From: an uncultured Solobacterium sp.
GTDB taxonomy: Bacteria > Bacillota_I > Bacilli_A > Erysipelotrichales > Erysipelotrichaceae
Direction of reading: 5' to 3'
DNA: 5,170 nt
Assembly: GCA_937910655.1 (NCBI GenBank)
Contig: CALEMV010000324.1
Span: 1 to 5,170, forward strand
The first letter of the stretch is position 1, and every line of letters starts with the position of its first letter. Below are positions 1-5,139 of the stretch, piece by piece. A program made the translations under genes and the position numbers. Below the pieces are notes generated by a model, which saw only the letters and a list, made by a program, of their open reading frames with translations, had not been told where the DNA came from and did not search any database.

Positions 1-1441
1 GTTTCCAACAAAGTGGAAATTTATCGCTGTACTCGCCCTTGCGGTAATTGACTGGTTAACGTTCTTGTTAACATCTAAGGTAAGACCTAGTAATATTTTT
101 GCGCAGGTAGTGAATACAGTGCTTGCGGTAGCGCTGATTATCGTCAATATTGCACTACCGTACTATACGGATCGTCTTAGTAAAATTTTCTCCTCTGTTT
201 TGGGTAATGAAGTTAGAATTGGCATCTATGTTATGACAGATGCGTATAAAGCAAAACATAAAGATACATTCGCTAACTCTGAATACAAAGAAAGTATGAA
301 GTTGGCGGAATATCAGAATGCGACATTTATTACGGCAATTGGTGTAGATGGAAATAACCAGAATTACACACTAGAACAGTTAAGTGTGGATTTAAAGAAT
401 GATAATCTAAAGACAGTGAATAGTAGCTCTGTTCAGTCAGCTGTAAAGAACCTATATACCAATCAAGGTGATGTACTATTATTGAGTGATTCTTATTTAT
501 CAACTGTTTTAGAGACAGATGAATTTAAGAACTTTAAGACAGACACAAAGCTGATTGGCAGTTATTTCCGTAAGGTGGAAACGACACAAGTAACAGAAGA
601 CAAGACCAATCTTGCGAATACGCCATTTACAATCTTTATTGCGGGTAATGACCAACCGGGTGATTTAAGTTTAGAGGGTAGAACGGACGTTGATATTGCG
701 GTAACAGTAAATCCGAATACACATCAGATTTTGATTTCCAACTTACCACGTGATGCCTATATTCAAAACCCGGCATATCAAAACTCGAAGGATAAGTTAA
801 CGCATCTAGGATTAAGTGGTATTCAAAATACATTAAAGGGTGCTAGTAACTTACTTGGTACAGATGTGAATTACTACATGTTGGTAAACTTCACAACATT
901 TGAAGATATTATCAATTCAATCAATGGTGTTGATATTGATAATCCATTTGAATTTACTGCGACATTTACAGGACGCACATATCCACAGGGTACATTACAT
1001 CTTGATGGAGAACTAGCATTAGAGTATGTACGTGAACGTTATGGACTGCCGAATGGTGACTTTGATCGTAACCTTCACCAACAAATCGTACTGTCTGCGA
1101 TTATTCATAAGCTATTAAGTCCTGAGTTGATTAGTTCGATTAATAATGTTCTAGAAGCCTTACAGGGTAAGTTCTTAACAAATGTTTCTACAGATTCTAT
1201 TTATGCATTATGTAAGAAACAGTTGGATCAGAATATCCAATGGAATATTGTGAAGTATCATCTTGATGGTGATACTGGTAACGAATACTGTGCATCCGCA
1301 CCGGATCAAGTATTATCCGTTGTATACCTGTACCAAAATCAAGTAGACTTTATTAATACTGAGATTGATAAGATTTTGAATGATGAAATTATTTCCCAGG
1401 AAACACTACCTGAGGGAACTTACGATAATTCTACAAACTAG
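1..1441 (+). CDS. LCP (LytR-CpsA-Psr) family glycopolymer transferase, CpsA-type, 5' end missing
   Basis: LCP proteins attach undecaprenyl-linked glycopolymers (teichoic acids, capsule) to peptidoglycan on the outer face of the membrane. The frame is open from base 2 with 479 residues visible, so the true start lies upstream; an internal TTG at 65 would cut off the first membrane helix. Two hydrophobic segments lie near visible residues 6-22 and 31-52. An extracellular domain of about 130 residues follows (about 70-195), in the position of the accessory domain of streptococcal CpsA. The LCP domain then covers about 207-375. It contains FIAGND, GRTD, the NLPRDAY motif, DKLTH, a VNF..F..IIN..NGVD stretch and YVRERYG...GDFDR, which supply the Arg/Asp residues that bind the lipid pyrophosphate in this family. 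A C-terminal tail of about 105 residues ends at TAG. The next gene begins 8 nt later. The family is clear; which polymer it ligates cannot be told from this window. Confidence 0.9.
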   Translation, partial: FPTKWKFIAVLALAVIDWLTFLLTSKVRPSNIFAQVVNTVLAVALIIVNIALPYYTDRLSKIFSSVLGNEVRIGIYVMTDAYKAKHKDTFANSEYKESMKLAEYQNATFITAIGVDGNNQNYTLEQLSVDLKNDNLKTVNSSSVQSAVKNLYTNQGDVLLLSDSYLSTVLETDEFKNFKTDTKLIGSYFRKVETTQVTEDKTNLANTPFTIFIAGNDQPGDLSLEGRTDVDIAVTVNPNTHQILISNLPRDAYIQNPAYQNSKDKLTHLGLSGIQNTLKGASNLLGTDVNYYMLVNFTTFEDIINSINGVDIDNPFEFTATFTGRTYPQGTLHLDGELALEYVRERYGLPNGDFDRNLHQQIVLSAIIHKLLSPELISSINNVLEALQGKFLTNVSTDSIYALCKKQLDQNIQWNIVKYHLDGDTGNEYCASAPDQVLSVVYLYQNQVDFINTEIDKILNDEIISQETLPEGTYDNSTN

Positions 1442-1446
1442 GAGGG
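1441..1446 (+). promoter_or_regulatory. Ribosome binding site overlapping the upstream stop codon
   Basis: GGAGGG begins on the last base of the LCP stop codon (TAG, 1439-1441) and stands 3 nt before the ATG at 1450. The spacing is short. This arrangement means ribosomes ending the LCP gene cover the start signal of the acyltransferase, so coupled translation is likely (inference). Confidence 0.7.
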
Positions 1447-1449
1447 TTT

Positions 1450-2112
1450 ATGTACCGTATTAACGAGATGTATGATTTAGAACACACAGCTGCGAAAGAG
1501 TATTTATCACAGTTTACATATCCATGGGAAGCTCTTTCTGGAATTAAGGACCTCATTCTAAAATTAGGTGAAGGATTAGACAAGGAAGAATATACTGAAG
1601 TATCTGAACATGTTTGGATTCATAAGACAGCCACAGTATTTCCATCGGCCTATATTGGTGCACCATGCATTATTGGACCACGTACAGAAGTACGTCATTG
1701 TGCATTCATCAGATCCGCGGCGTTAGTTGGCGCAGATTGTGTCGTAGGAAATAGTTGTGAGTTAAAGAATGTAATTCTATTTGACCATGTTCAAACACCG
1801 CACTATAACTATGTCGGTGATTCTATCTTAGGATATTATTCTCATATGGGAGCAGGCTCTGTTACATCAAATGTGAAGAGTGACAAGAAACCTGTCACGA
1901 TTCATGAAGATAATCATCGAATTGATACAGGTCTTAAGAAGTTTGGCGCAATGCTTGGAGATCATGTTGAGGTAGGATGTAATTCTGTGCTCAACCCTGG
2001 TACTGTGATTGGTAGAAACTCCCGTGTATATCCAACATCTTGTGTAAGAGGCTTGGTACACGAAAATTGTATCTGGAAGAATGATGGTACAGTCATTTCA
2101 ATTCATGAATAA
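1450..2112 (+). CDS. GlmU-like left-handed beta-helix acyltransferase (standalone hexapeptide-repeat protein)
   Basis: This 220-aa protein has a helical N-terminal segment (1-50). Hexapeptide repeats of a left-handed beta helix follow (about 52-205), with turns such as YIGAPCIIG, ALVGADCVVG, SILGYYSHMGAGS and NPGTVIGRNS. It resembles the acetyltransferase half of GlmU, and such proteins are often labelled UDP-GlcNAc pyrophosphorylase in Bacillota. It has no nucleotidyltransferase domain, so that label would be wrong. A gap-free alignment by eye against E. coli GlmU places R88, K106, H118, Y121 and K147 on R333, K351, H363, Y366 and K392. The acetyl-CoA/substrate residue N377 is replaced by H132. 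This suggests a trimeric CoA-dependent acyltransferase acting on a sugar nucleotide or related sugar; the substrate is unknown. It follows the LCP gene by 8 nt and ends at a strong terminator, so a cell-envelope role is a reasonable inference. Confidence 0.85.
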   Translation: MYRINEMYDLEHTAAKEYLSQFTYPWEALSGIKDLILKLGEGLDKEEYTEVSEHVWIHKTATVFPSAYIGAPCIIGPRTEVRHCAFIRSAALVGADCVVGNSCELKNVILFDHVQTPHYNYVGDSILGYYSHMGAGSVTSNVKSDKKPVTIHEDNHRIDTGLKKFGAMLGDHVEVGCNSVLNPGTVIGRNSRVYPTSCVRGLVHENCIWKNDGTVISIHE

Positions 2113-2114
2113 AG

Positions 2115-2147
2115 AAAATATAGTTGCGTAATCGCAACTATATTTTT
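2115..2147. terminator. Bidirectional rho-independent terminator
   Basis: A perfect 14-bp stem pairs 2115-2128 with 2133-2146 around a TAAT loop. On the plus strand the stem runs into TTTTT after the acyltransferase stop; on the minus strand the A run at 2115-2118 becomes the U tract. It therefore serves the convergent acyltransferase and threonine aldolase genes. The aldolase stop codon (2138-2140) lies inside the stem. Confidence 0.9.
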
Positions 2148-3163
2148 GTTAGTAGGTATTCAACGTTTTCGCGCTTTGTCGCAAAGGATGTCACAAAGCG
2201 TACAGCAGTATGTGTTTCATCAATCTTTGCCCAAGGGGTAAAGGCAAACTCTTTGGAAAGTTCTTCTAGCTTTGTATTTTCGAAAATTGGGAATAGTTGG
2301 TTGGTTTCGGCAGGGAAGTAGAAAGTATATCCTCTTGATAGGAAACCTTCTACAAGTAGCTCTGCCATATCAATAGCGTGTTTTGAGATTGTTAGATAAC
2401 GATTTTCTTTGAAGAGTTCCTCAAATTGAATGCCGAGCAGTCTACCTTTGGCTAGCATTCCTCCGTGTTGTTTGATGGAGTAGCGGAAATCTTTTTTGTA
2501 TCGTTCATTGAGAATGACGATACATTCGCCAAATAAGGCACCAACTTTTGAGCCACCGATGTAGAATACATCGCATAGATTTGCGATATCTTCAAAGGTC
2601 ACATCATTTTTCTTGGCCATAAGACCATAACCTAGTCTTGCGCCATCGATGAAGAGTGGGATGTTATGCTTTTGACAAATGTTGTATAAATCTGTAAGTT
2701 CTTGTTTGCTGTATAGGGTACCACTTTCAGTAGGAAAGGAAATGTATACAATACCTGGTTGTACAGTGTGTTCTGCACTAGCATCGTTGTAGTGGTTAAT
2801 AAGCAGTGTATCAACTTGCTCGGCTGTGATTTTACCGTTGGATGTGGGTAGTATTAGACATTTATGTCCTACGGATTCAAGTGCACCTGTTTCATGTGCA
2901 TTAATATGTCCGCTTTCTGCACAGATTGTGCCTTGGTGGTGTTTTAAGATAGCTGTAATGACAGCGATATTGGTCTGTGTTCCACCAACCATGAAGTGGA
3001 TATCCGCATCGTCGCGTTTGATTGTATGTTTGATAAGATTTGCGGCATTTTGACAATGGCTATCTTTGCCATAACCAATTGTTTGTTCGTCATTTGTATT
3101 TGTTAAAGCTGTTAAAATTTCAGGAATACAACCCTCAGTATAGTCACTATCGAATCGAATCAT
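2138..3163 (-). CDS. ltaE: Low-specificity L-threonine aldolase (PLP-dependent, fold type I)
   Basis: The enzyme cleaves L-threonine or L-allo-threonine to glycine and acetaldehyde in the cytoplasm. From the ATG at 3163 it is 341 aa, usual for the family. Motifs, numbered from that Met, are FDSDYTEG (4-11), GYGKD (30-34) and the phosphate-binding VGGTQTN (59-65). HINAHETGA (86-94) contains the His that stacks on the PLP ring. FIDGARL (171-177) supplies the Asp that contacts the pyridine N, and YIGGSKVGALFGE (201-213) carries the Schiff-base Lys at about 206. An in-frame ATG at 3202 would add 13 residues, but it has no Shine-Dalgarno and would place a -10 box inside the gene. The ATG at 3163 has GGAGGG 6 nt upstream and gives the usual family N-terminus. 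The gene is divergent from the threonylcarbamoyl-AMP synthase gene. Symbol ltaE is by family; substrate stereochemistry is not readable from sequence. Confidence 0.92.
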   Translation of the reverse strand: MIRFDSDYTEGCIPEILTALTNTNDEQTIGYGKDSHCQNAANLIKHTIKRDDADIHFMVGGTQTNIAVITAILKHHQGTICAESGHINAHETGALESVGHKCLILPTSNGKITAEQVDTLLINHYNDASAEHTVQPGIVYISFPTESGTLYSKQELTDLYNICQKHNIPLFIDGARLGYGLMAKKNDVTFEDIANLCDVFYIGGSKVGALFGECIVILNERYKKDFRYSIKQHGGMLAKGRLLGIQFEELFKENRYLTISKHAIDMAELLVEGFLSRGYTFYFPAETNQLFPIFENTKLEELSKEFAFTPWAKIDETHTAVRFVTSFATKRENVEYLLTKI

Positions 3164-3192
3164 CTGATACCCTCCATATTTCGCGCTATAAT
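3164..3192 (+). promoter_or_regulatory. Sigma-A-type promoter for the threonylcarbamoyl-AMP synthase gene
   Basis: CTGATA (3164-3169, 4 of 6 matches to TTGACA) is followed after 17 nt by a perfect TATAAT (3187-3192). Transcription would start near 3199, leaving a leader of about 30 nt before the ATG at 3231, which is preceded by GAGGAAG. The -35 box overlaps the aldolase ribosome binding region on the other strand. Confidence 0.6.
3170..3175 (-). promoter_or_regulatory. Ribosome binding site deciding the threonine aldolase start
   Basis: On the minus strand GGAGGG lies 6 nt before the ATG at 3163. The competing ATG at 3202 is preceded by a pyrimidine-rich stretch with no ribosome binding site. 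This supports the shorter 341-aa protein. Confidence 0.8.
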
Positions 3193-3219
3193 TATAAGGC
3201 ATAGAGATAAAAGTAGAAA
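3191..3219 (-). promoter_or_regulatory. Divergent promoter for the threonine aldolase gene
   Basis: On the minus strand a perfect TATAAT (3196-3191) is preceded after 17 nt by a weak -35, TTTCTA (3219-3214, 3 of 6 matches). Transcription would start near 3184, giving a leader of about 20 nt. This -10 shares two bases with the opposing -10 of the plus-strand promoter. Confidence 0.5.
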
Positions 3220-3230
3220 AGAGGAAGTAT

Positions 3231-3830
3231 ATGCGTCGTTTTAAACCAGAAGAGATTCAAGAAATCATTGAGATACTAAAAAATGATGGCGTTATCAGTG
3301 TACCAACCGATACGGTGTATGGTGTTTGTTCGCAGGTTTCTAGTCATCAAGCAGAAGAAAATTTAAGAAATGTGAAGCATCGCCCTCTAACAAAGGCGTT
3401 TCCGGTGATGTGTGCAGATCTTGAACAGATTGAGGAGATTGCGGAAGTAGATGAAAGAGCTAAGAAAGTGATTGAAGGCTTTATGCCAGGACCAATCACA
3501 GTTATCCTCAAGCGGAAAAATGGTGTGAATTTATCTCAAGAAAATCTAGATACAATCGCGATTCGTATGGCAACATCTACTACACTTGCCAAGATTATTA
3601 AAGGTTTAGGAAGACCAATCTTTATGACAAGTGCGAATCAATCAGGAGAACCGACTTGTACATCGCTAGATGAGATTGAAAAGAGTTGTCCGGATTTGGA
3701 TGGAATGTTAGAAGGTGATGTCTCCTTTGGTGAAGCGAGTACTATTGTGGATTGTACAAAAGAAGAGTTGGTTATTTTGCGACCAGGTCCAATCACCATG
3801 CAGGATATTACAGAAAAATTGATGAAATAA
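3231..3830 (+). CDS. tsaC: L-threonylcarbamoyl-AMP synthase (TsaC/Sua5/YrdC/YwlC family)
   Basis: The enzyme makes threonylcarbamoyl-AMP from L-threonine, bicarbonate and ATP. This is the first step of the t6A37 tRNA modification, and TsaD and partners then transfer the group to ANN-decoding tRNAs. At 199 aa it is the short TsaC form, a single YrdC domain without the C-terminal Sua5 domain. Visible motifs are PTDTVYG (25-31), the K-x-R-P signature KHRP (49-52) that holds ATP and threonine, MPGPIT (85-90), TSANQSG (133-139), STIVD (170-174) and ILRPGPI (182-188). The start at 3231 has GAGGAAG just upstream. It heads a plus-strand run continued by upp after 73 nt. Family assignment is secure, and B. 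subtilis ywlC lies in the same general neighbourhood as upp. Confidence 0.93.
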   Translation: MRRFKPEEIQEIIEILKNDGVISVPTDTVYGVCSQVSSHQAEENLRNVKHRPLTKAFPVMCADLEQIEEIAEVDERAKKVIEGFMPGPITVILKRKNGVNLSQENLDTIAIRMATSTTLAKIIKGLGRPIFMTSANQSGEPTCTSLDEIEKSCPDLDGMLEGDVSFGEASTIVDCTKEELVILRPGPITMQDITEKLMK

Positions 3831-3836
3831 CAGCGT

Positions 3837-3872
3837 GATATCCTTGCATGTATGGGTATCTTCTTATATCAT
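3837..3872 (+). promoter_or_regulatory. Possible upp promoter with an upstream small hairpin
   Basis: The 73-nt gap between tsaC and upp holds TTGCAT (3844-3849, only the TTG matches) and TATCAT (3867-3872, 5 of 6) with 17-nt spacing. A 7-bp imperfect stem (3837-3843 with 3854-3860, one G-U pair, 10-nt loop) overlaps the -35 box and has no good U run after it. A weak internal promoter is possible, and so is plain read-through from tsaC. The evidence is thin. Confidence 0.25.
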
Positions 3873-3903
3873 TTAGAACAGGAAATATGGAGGAAAGAAG
3901 ATA

Positions 3904-4524
3904 ATGTTAGAAGTATTGAATCATCCCCTAATTACACATAAGTTGACACAAATGCGTCGTAAAGAGTGCGGAACAAAGGATTTCCGTGAGAATCTTGACG
4001 AGATTGCGGAATTAATGGCATATGAAGTATGCCGTGATTTACCAACAAATCCAATTGAAATTGAAACACCGGTTGCGAAGTGTACTGGTTATGAATTAAG
4101 TAAAGAAGTAGTCATCGTTCCAATCTTGCGTGCAGGTATTGGTTTATTAGATGGTATTAGACGTCTAGTTCCTACAGCAAAGGTAGGTTTTATCGGTATG
4201 TATCGTGATGAAACAACTTTAGAACCTGTAGAATATTTTGCGAAGTTCCCAAGCCATTTAGAAGACACTATCGTTATGGTTGTTGACCCAATGTTGGCGA
4301 CTGGTGGTAGTGCAAAGGATGCGATTGCGCAAATCAAGAAGCGTGGCGCAAAGAATATTAAGCTTGTATGCTTAGTAGCAGCACCAGAAGGTGTTAAGGT
4401 AATTCAAAAGAGCCATCCAGATGTAGACGTATATATCGCTGCATTAGATGATCATCTCAATGAAAATGGTTATATCGTACCTGGACTAGGAGATGCTGGC
4501 GACCGTATCTTCGGTACAAAGTAA
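3904..4524 (+). CDS. upp: Uracil phosphoribosyltransferase
   Basis: Upp converts uracil and PRPP to UMP and pyrophosphate, the pyrimidine salvage step, in the cytoplasm. The 206-aa length is typical. The N-terminus carries the HPLITHKLT and GTKDFRE blocks (7-15, 23-29). VPILRAGIG (72-80) is the conserved core. [14 protein letters not shown] (99-112) forms the flexible flap. [12 protein letters not shown] (126-137) is the PRPP-binding loop, and [12 protein letters not shown] (190-201) binds uracil. The start is supported by GGAGG at 3889-3893, 10 nt ahead. It is followed 3 nt later by the DUF1146 gene. No PyrR-type leader is evident. Confidence 0.97.
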   Translation: MLEVLNHPLITHKLTQMRRKECGTKDFRENLDEIAELMAYEVCRDLPTNPIEIETPVAKCTGYELSKEVVIVPILRAGIGLLDGIRRLVPTAKVGFIGMYRDETTLEPVEYFAKFPSHLEDTIVMVVDPMLATGGSAKDAIAQIKKRGAKNIKLVCLVAAPEGVKVIQKSHPDVDVYIAALDDHLNENGYIVPGLGDAGDRIFGTK

Positions 4525-4527
4525 GTC

Positions 4528-4731
4528 ATGTCTAATCTGCATTTTATCTTGCGCTCTATTGTGTATCTGTTGATGTTCATTGTGACGTGGTTTGCGATGG
4601 ACGCAATTAATTACGAAAAGTTATTGCGCAAAAATAAGGTGAATCAAGCACAGGTGCTATACTTCATCCTAGTGATGGCGATCGCATATCTAGCAGGTTC
4701 ATTTATATTAAGTTTTTTCCATTTTGGATAA
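4528..4731 (+). CDS. DUF1146 family small membrane protein (YwzB-like)
   Basis: This 67-aa protein has two predicted membrane helices, about residues 6-27 and 43-65, joined by a short polar stretch with several Lys/Asn residues (30-41). DUF1146 proteins are small two-helix proteins of Bacillota with no established function; B. subtilis YwzB is encoded close to the ATP synthase operon. The start lies 3 nt after the upp stop and lacks a recognisable Shine-Dalgarno, so it is probably translated by ribosomes coming off upp. A terminator follows directly, making it the last gene of the unit. Family assignment rests on overall pattern and position (W-F-A-M-D-A-I-N-Y-E-K-L segment, residues 21-32). 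Confidence 0.8.
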   Translation: MSNLHFILRSIVYLLMFIVTWFAMDAINYEKLLRKNKVNQAQVLYFILVMAIAYLAGSFILSFFHFG

Positions 4732-4738
4732 AGTAAAT

Positions 4739-4774
4739 AGGCAATCACAATAATATGTGGTTGCTTGTTTTGTT
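4739..4774 (+). terminator. Rho-independent terminator after upp-DUF1146
   Basis: An 11-bp stem pairs 4739-4749 with 4756-4766, with two G-U pairs and a 6-nt ATAATA loop. It is followed by a T-rich stretch, GTTTTGTT. It begins 8 nt after the DUF1146 stop and separates the housekeeping run from the toxin-antitoxin locus. Confidence 0.85.
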
Positions 4775-4804
4775 ATATAATTAATGCCAATTTGATTAAA
4801 AATA

Positions 4805-4832
4805 TTGAATTATATAATAATTACAATATAAT
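4805..4832 (+). promoter_or_regulatory. Promoter of the brnT-type locus
   Basis: TTGAAT (4805-4810, 4 of 6) is followed after 16 nt by a perfect TATAAT (4827-4832) in a very AT-rich spacer. A second TATAAT at 4813-4818 has a TTGATT 15 nt upstream and is a less well spaced alternative. Transcription would start near 4839, about 20 nt before the ATG at 4860. Confidence 0.6.
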
Positions 4833-4841
4833 TATTATATA
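4811..4841. repeat. Perfect 12-bp inverted repeat, candidate operator
   Basis: TATATAATAATT (4811-4822) is repeated in inverted form as AATTATTATATA (4830-4841) around a 7-nt centre, ACAATAT. The repeat covers the -10 box at 4827-4832 and most of the promoter spacer. A dyad at this place is what an autoregulated toxin-antitoxin operon would have (inference). The arms are pure A/T, which lowers the weight of the match, but 12 of 12 pairs is notable. Confidence 0.6.
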
Positions 4842-4846
4842 GATGT

Positions 4847-4852
4847 AGGTGG
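4847..4852 (+). promoter_or_regulatory. Ribosome binding site of the brnT-type gene
   Basis: AGGTGG stands 7 nt before the ATG at 4860. It would be only 4 nt from the TTG at 4857, so the ATG is preferred, which also gives the usual BrnT beginning of a few residues before FEWD. Confidence 0.55.
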
Positions 4853-4859
4853 TATCTTG

Positions 4860-5137
4860 ATGTATTCGTTTGAATGGGATCAATATAAAAGTAAAATTAA
4901 CCAATCTAAACATGGTGTGACATTTGAAGAAGCAATGACAGTGTTTTATGATGAAAATGCATTGTTAGAATATGATAATTTGCATTCAAATGATGAAGAT
5001 AGATTTCGTATCTTAGGAAGTAGTGAATTAGGAAATATATTGTTGTTCACTGCATTAGAGAGGAGAAAATAATTAGAATCATATCATCTCGAAAAGCAAC
5101 GTTAACAGAAAGACGGAATTACGAAAGGGGTATTTGA
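4860..5137 (+). pseudogene. brnT: BrnT family toxin gene, frameshifted
   Basis: BrnT is a RelE-like ribonuclease toxin neutralised by BrnA. The first frame codes 70 residues from the ATG at 4860 to a TAA at 5070-5072. It carries the BrnT hallmarks SFEWD (3-7), KHGVTFEEA (17-25) and DRFRILG (47-53). The family's C-terminal block is missing from this frame, but it is plainly encoded in the -1 frame from about 5042: VVHCIREEK, then IRIISSRKAT and ERRNYERG, ending at TGA 5135-5137. Joining the frames at 5042 gives 92 residues, close to the usual BrnT length of about 90. One missing base near 5040-5045 explains the break (a single G lost in TTGGTTGTT would do it). The shift may be a real mutation, a sequencing error or, less likely, recoding. 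The next gene begins 2 nt after the restored stop, as expected for an intact toxin-antitoxin operon. Confidence 0.8.
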
Positions 5138-5139
5138 GT

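Larger units (their letters stand above)
4775..4856. other. AT-rich intergenic spacer before the toxin-antitoxin locus
   Basis: Apart from the promoter, inverted repeat and ribosome binding site listed separately, this stretch is almost only A and T and codes nothing I can recognise. Its composition is more extreme than that of the flanking upp unit, in keeping with an acquired locus. No target-site duplication or insertion-sequence ends are visible. Confidence 0.5.

Noticed and set aside
65..67. TTG at 65 as the start of the LCP protein
   Set aside because: The frame is open to the window edge and codes a hydrophobic helix upstream of it; the gene is simply cut by the window.
636..833. Minus-strand open frame within the LCP gene
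   Set aside because: It is opposite conserved LCP motifs and lacks a start signal or family likeness.
1867..2061. Minus-strand open frame within the acyltransferase gene
   Set aside because: It is opposite the conserved beta-helix repeats and has no independent support.
2124..2321. Plus-strand open frame opposite the end of threonine aldolase
   Set aside because: It starts inside a terminator stem, lies antisense to a conserved gene and has no recognisable domain.
2826..3053. Plus-strand open frame antisense to threonine aldolase
   Set aside because: It is a shadow of the conserved minus-strand coding sequence with no start signal.
3164..3202. Thirteen-residue N-terminal extension of threonine aldolase from an ATG at 3202
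   Set aside because: No ribosome binding site precedes it, the -10 box for the gene would lie inside the coding region, and the family N-terminus starts at the second Met, which has a strong GGAGGG.
3837..3860. Hairpin between tsaC and upp as a terminator or attenuator
   Set aside because: The stem is 7 bp with a G-U pair and a 10-nt loop, and only TTCTT follows; too weak to call.
4089..4337. Minus-strand open frame within upp
   Set aside because: It is opposite the PRPP loop and flap of a highly conserved gene.
4857..4859. TTG at 4857 as the start of brnT
   Set aside because: It is too close to AGGTGG and is followed at once by an ATG that gives the usual BrnT N-terminus.
5061..5072. Programmed -1 frameshift at AGAAAATAA
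   Set aside because: Only four A residues are present and the XXXYYYZ pattern is absent. Homology also places the shift earlier, near 5042, so a lesion is simpler.
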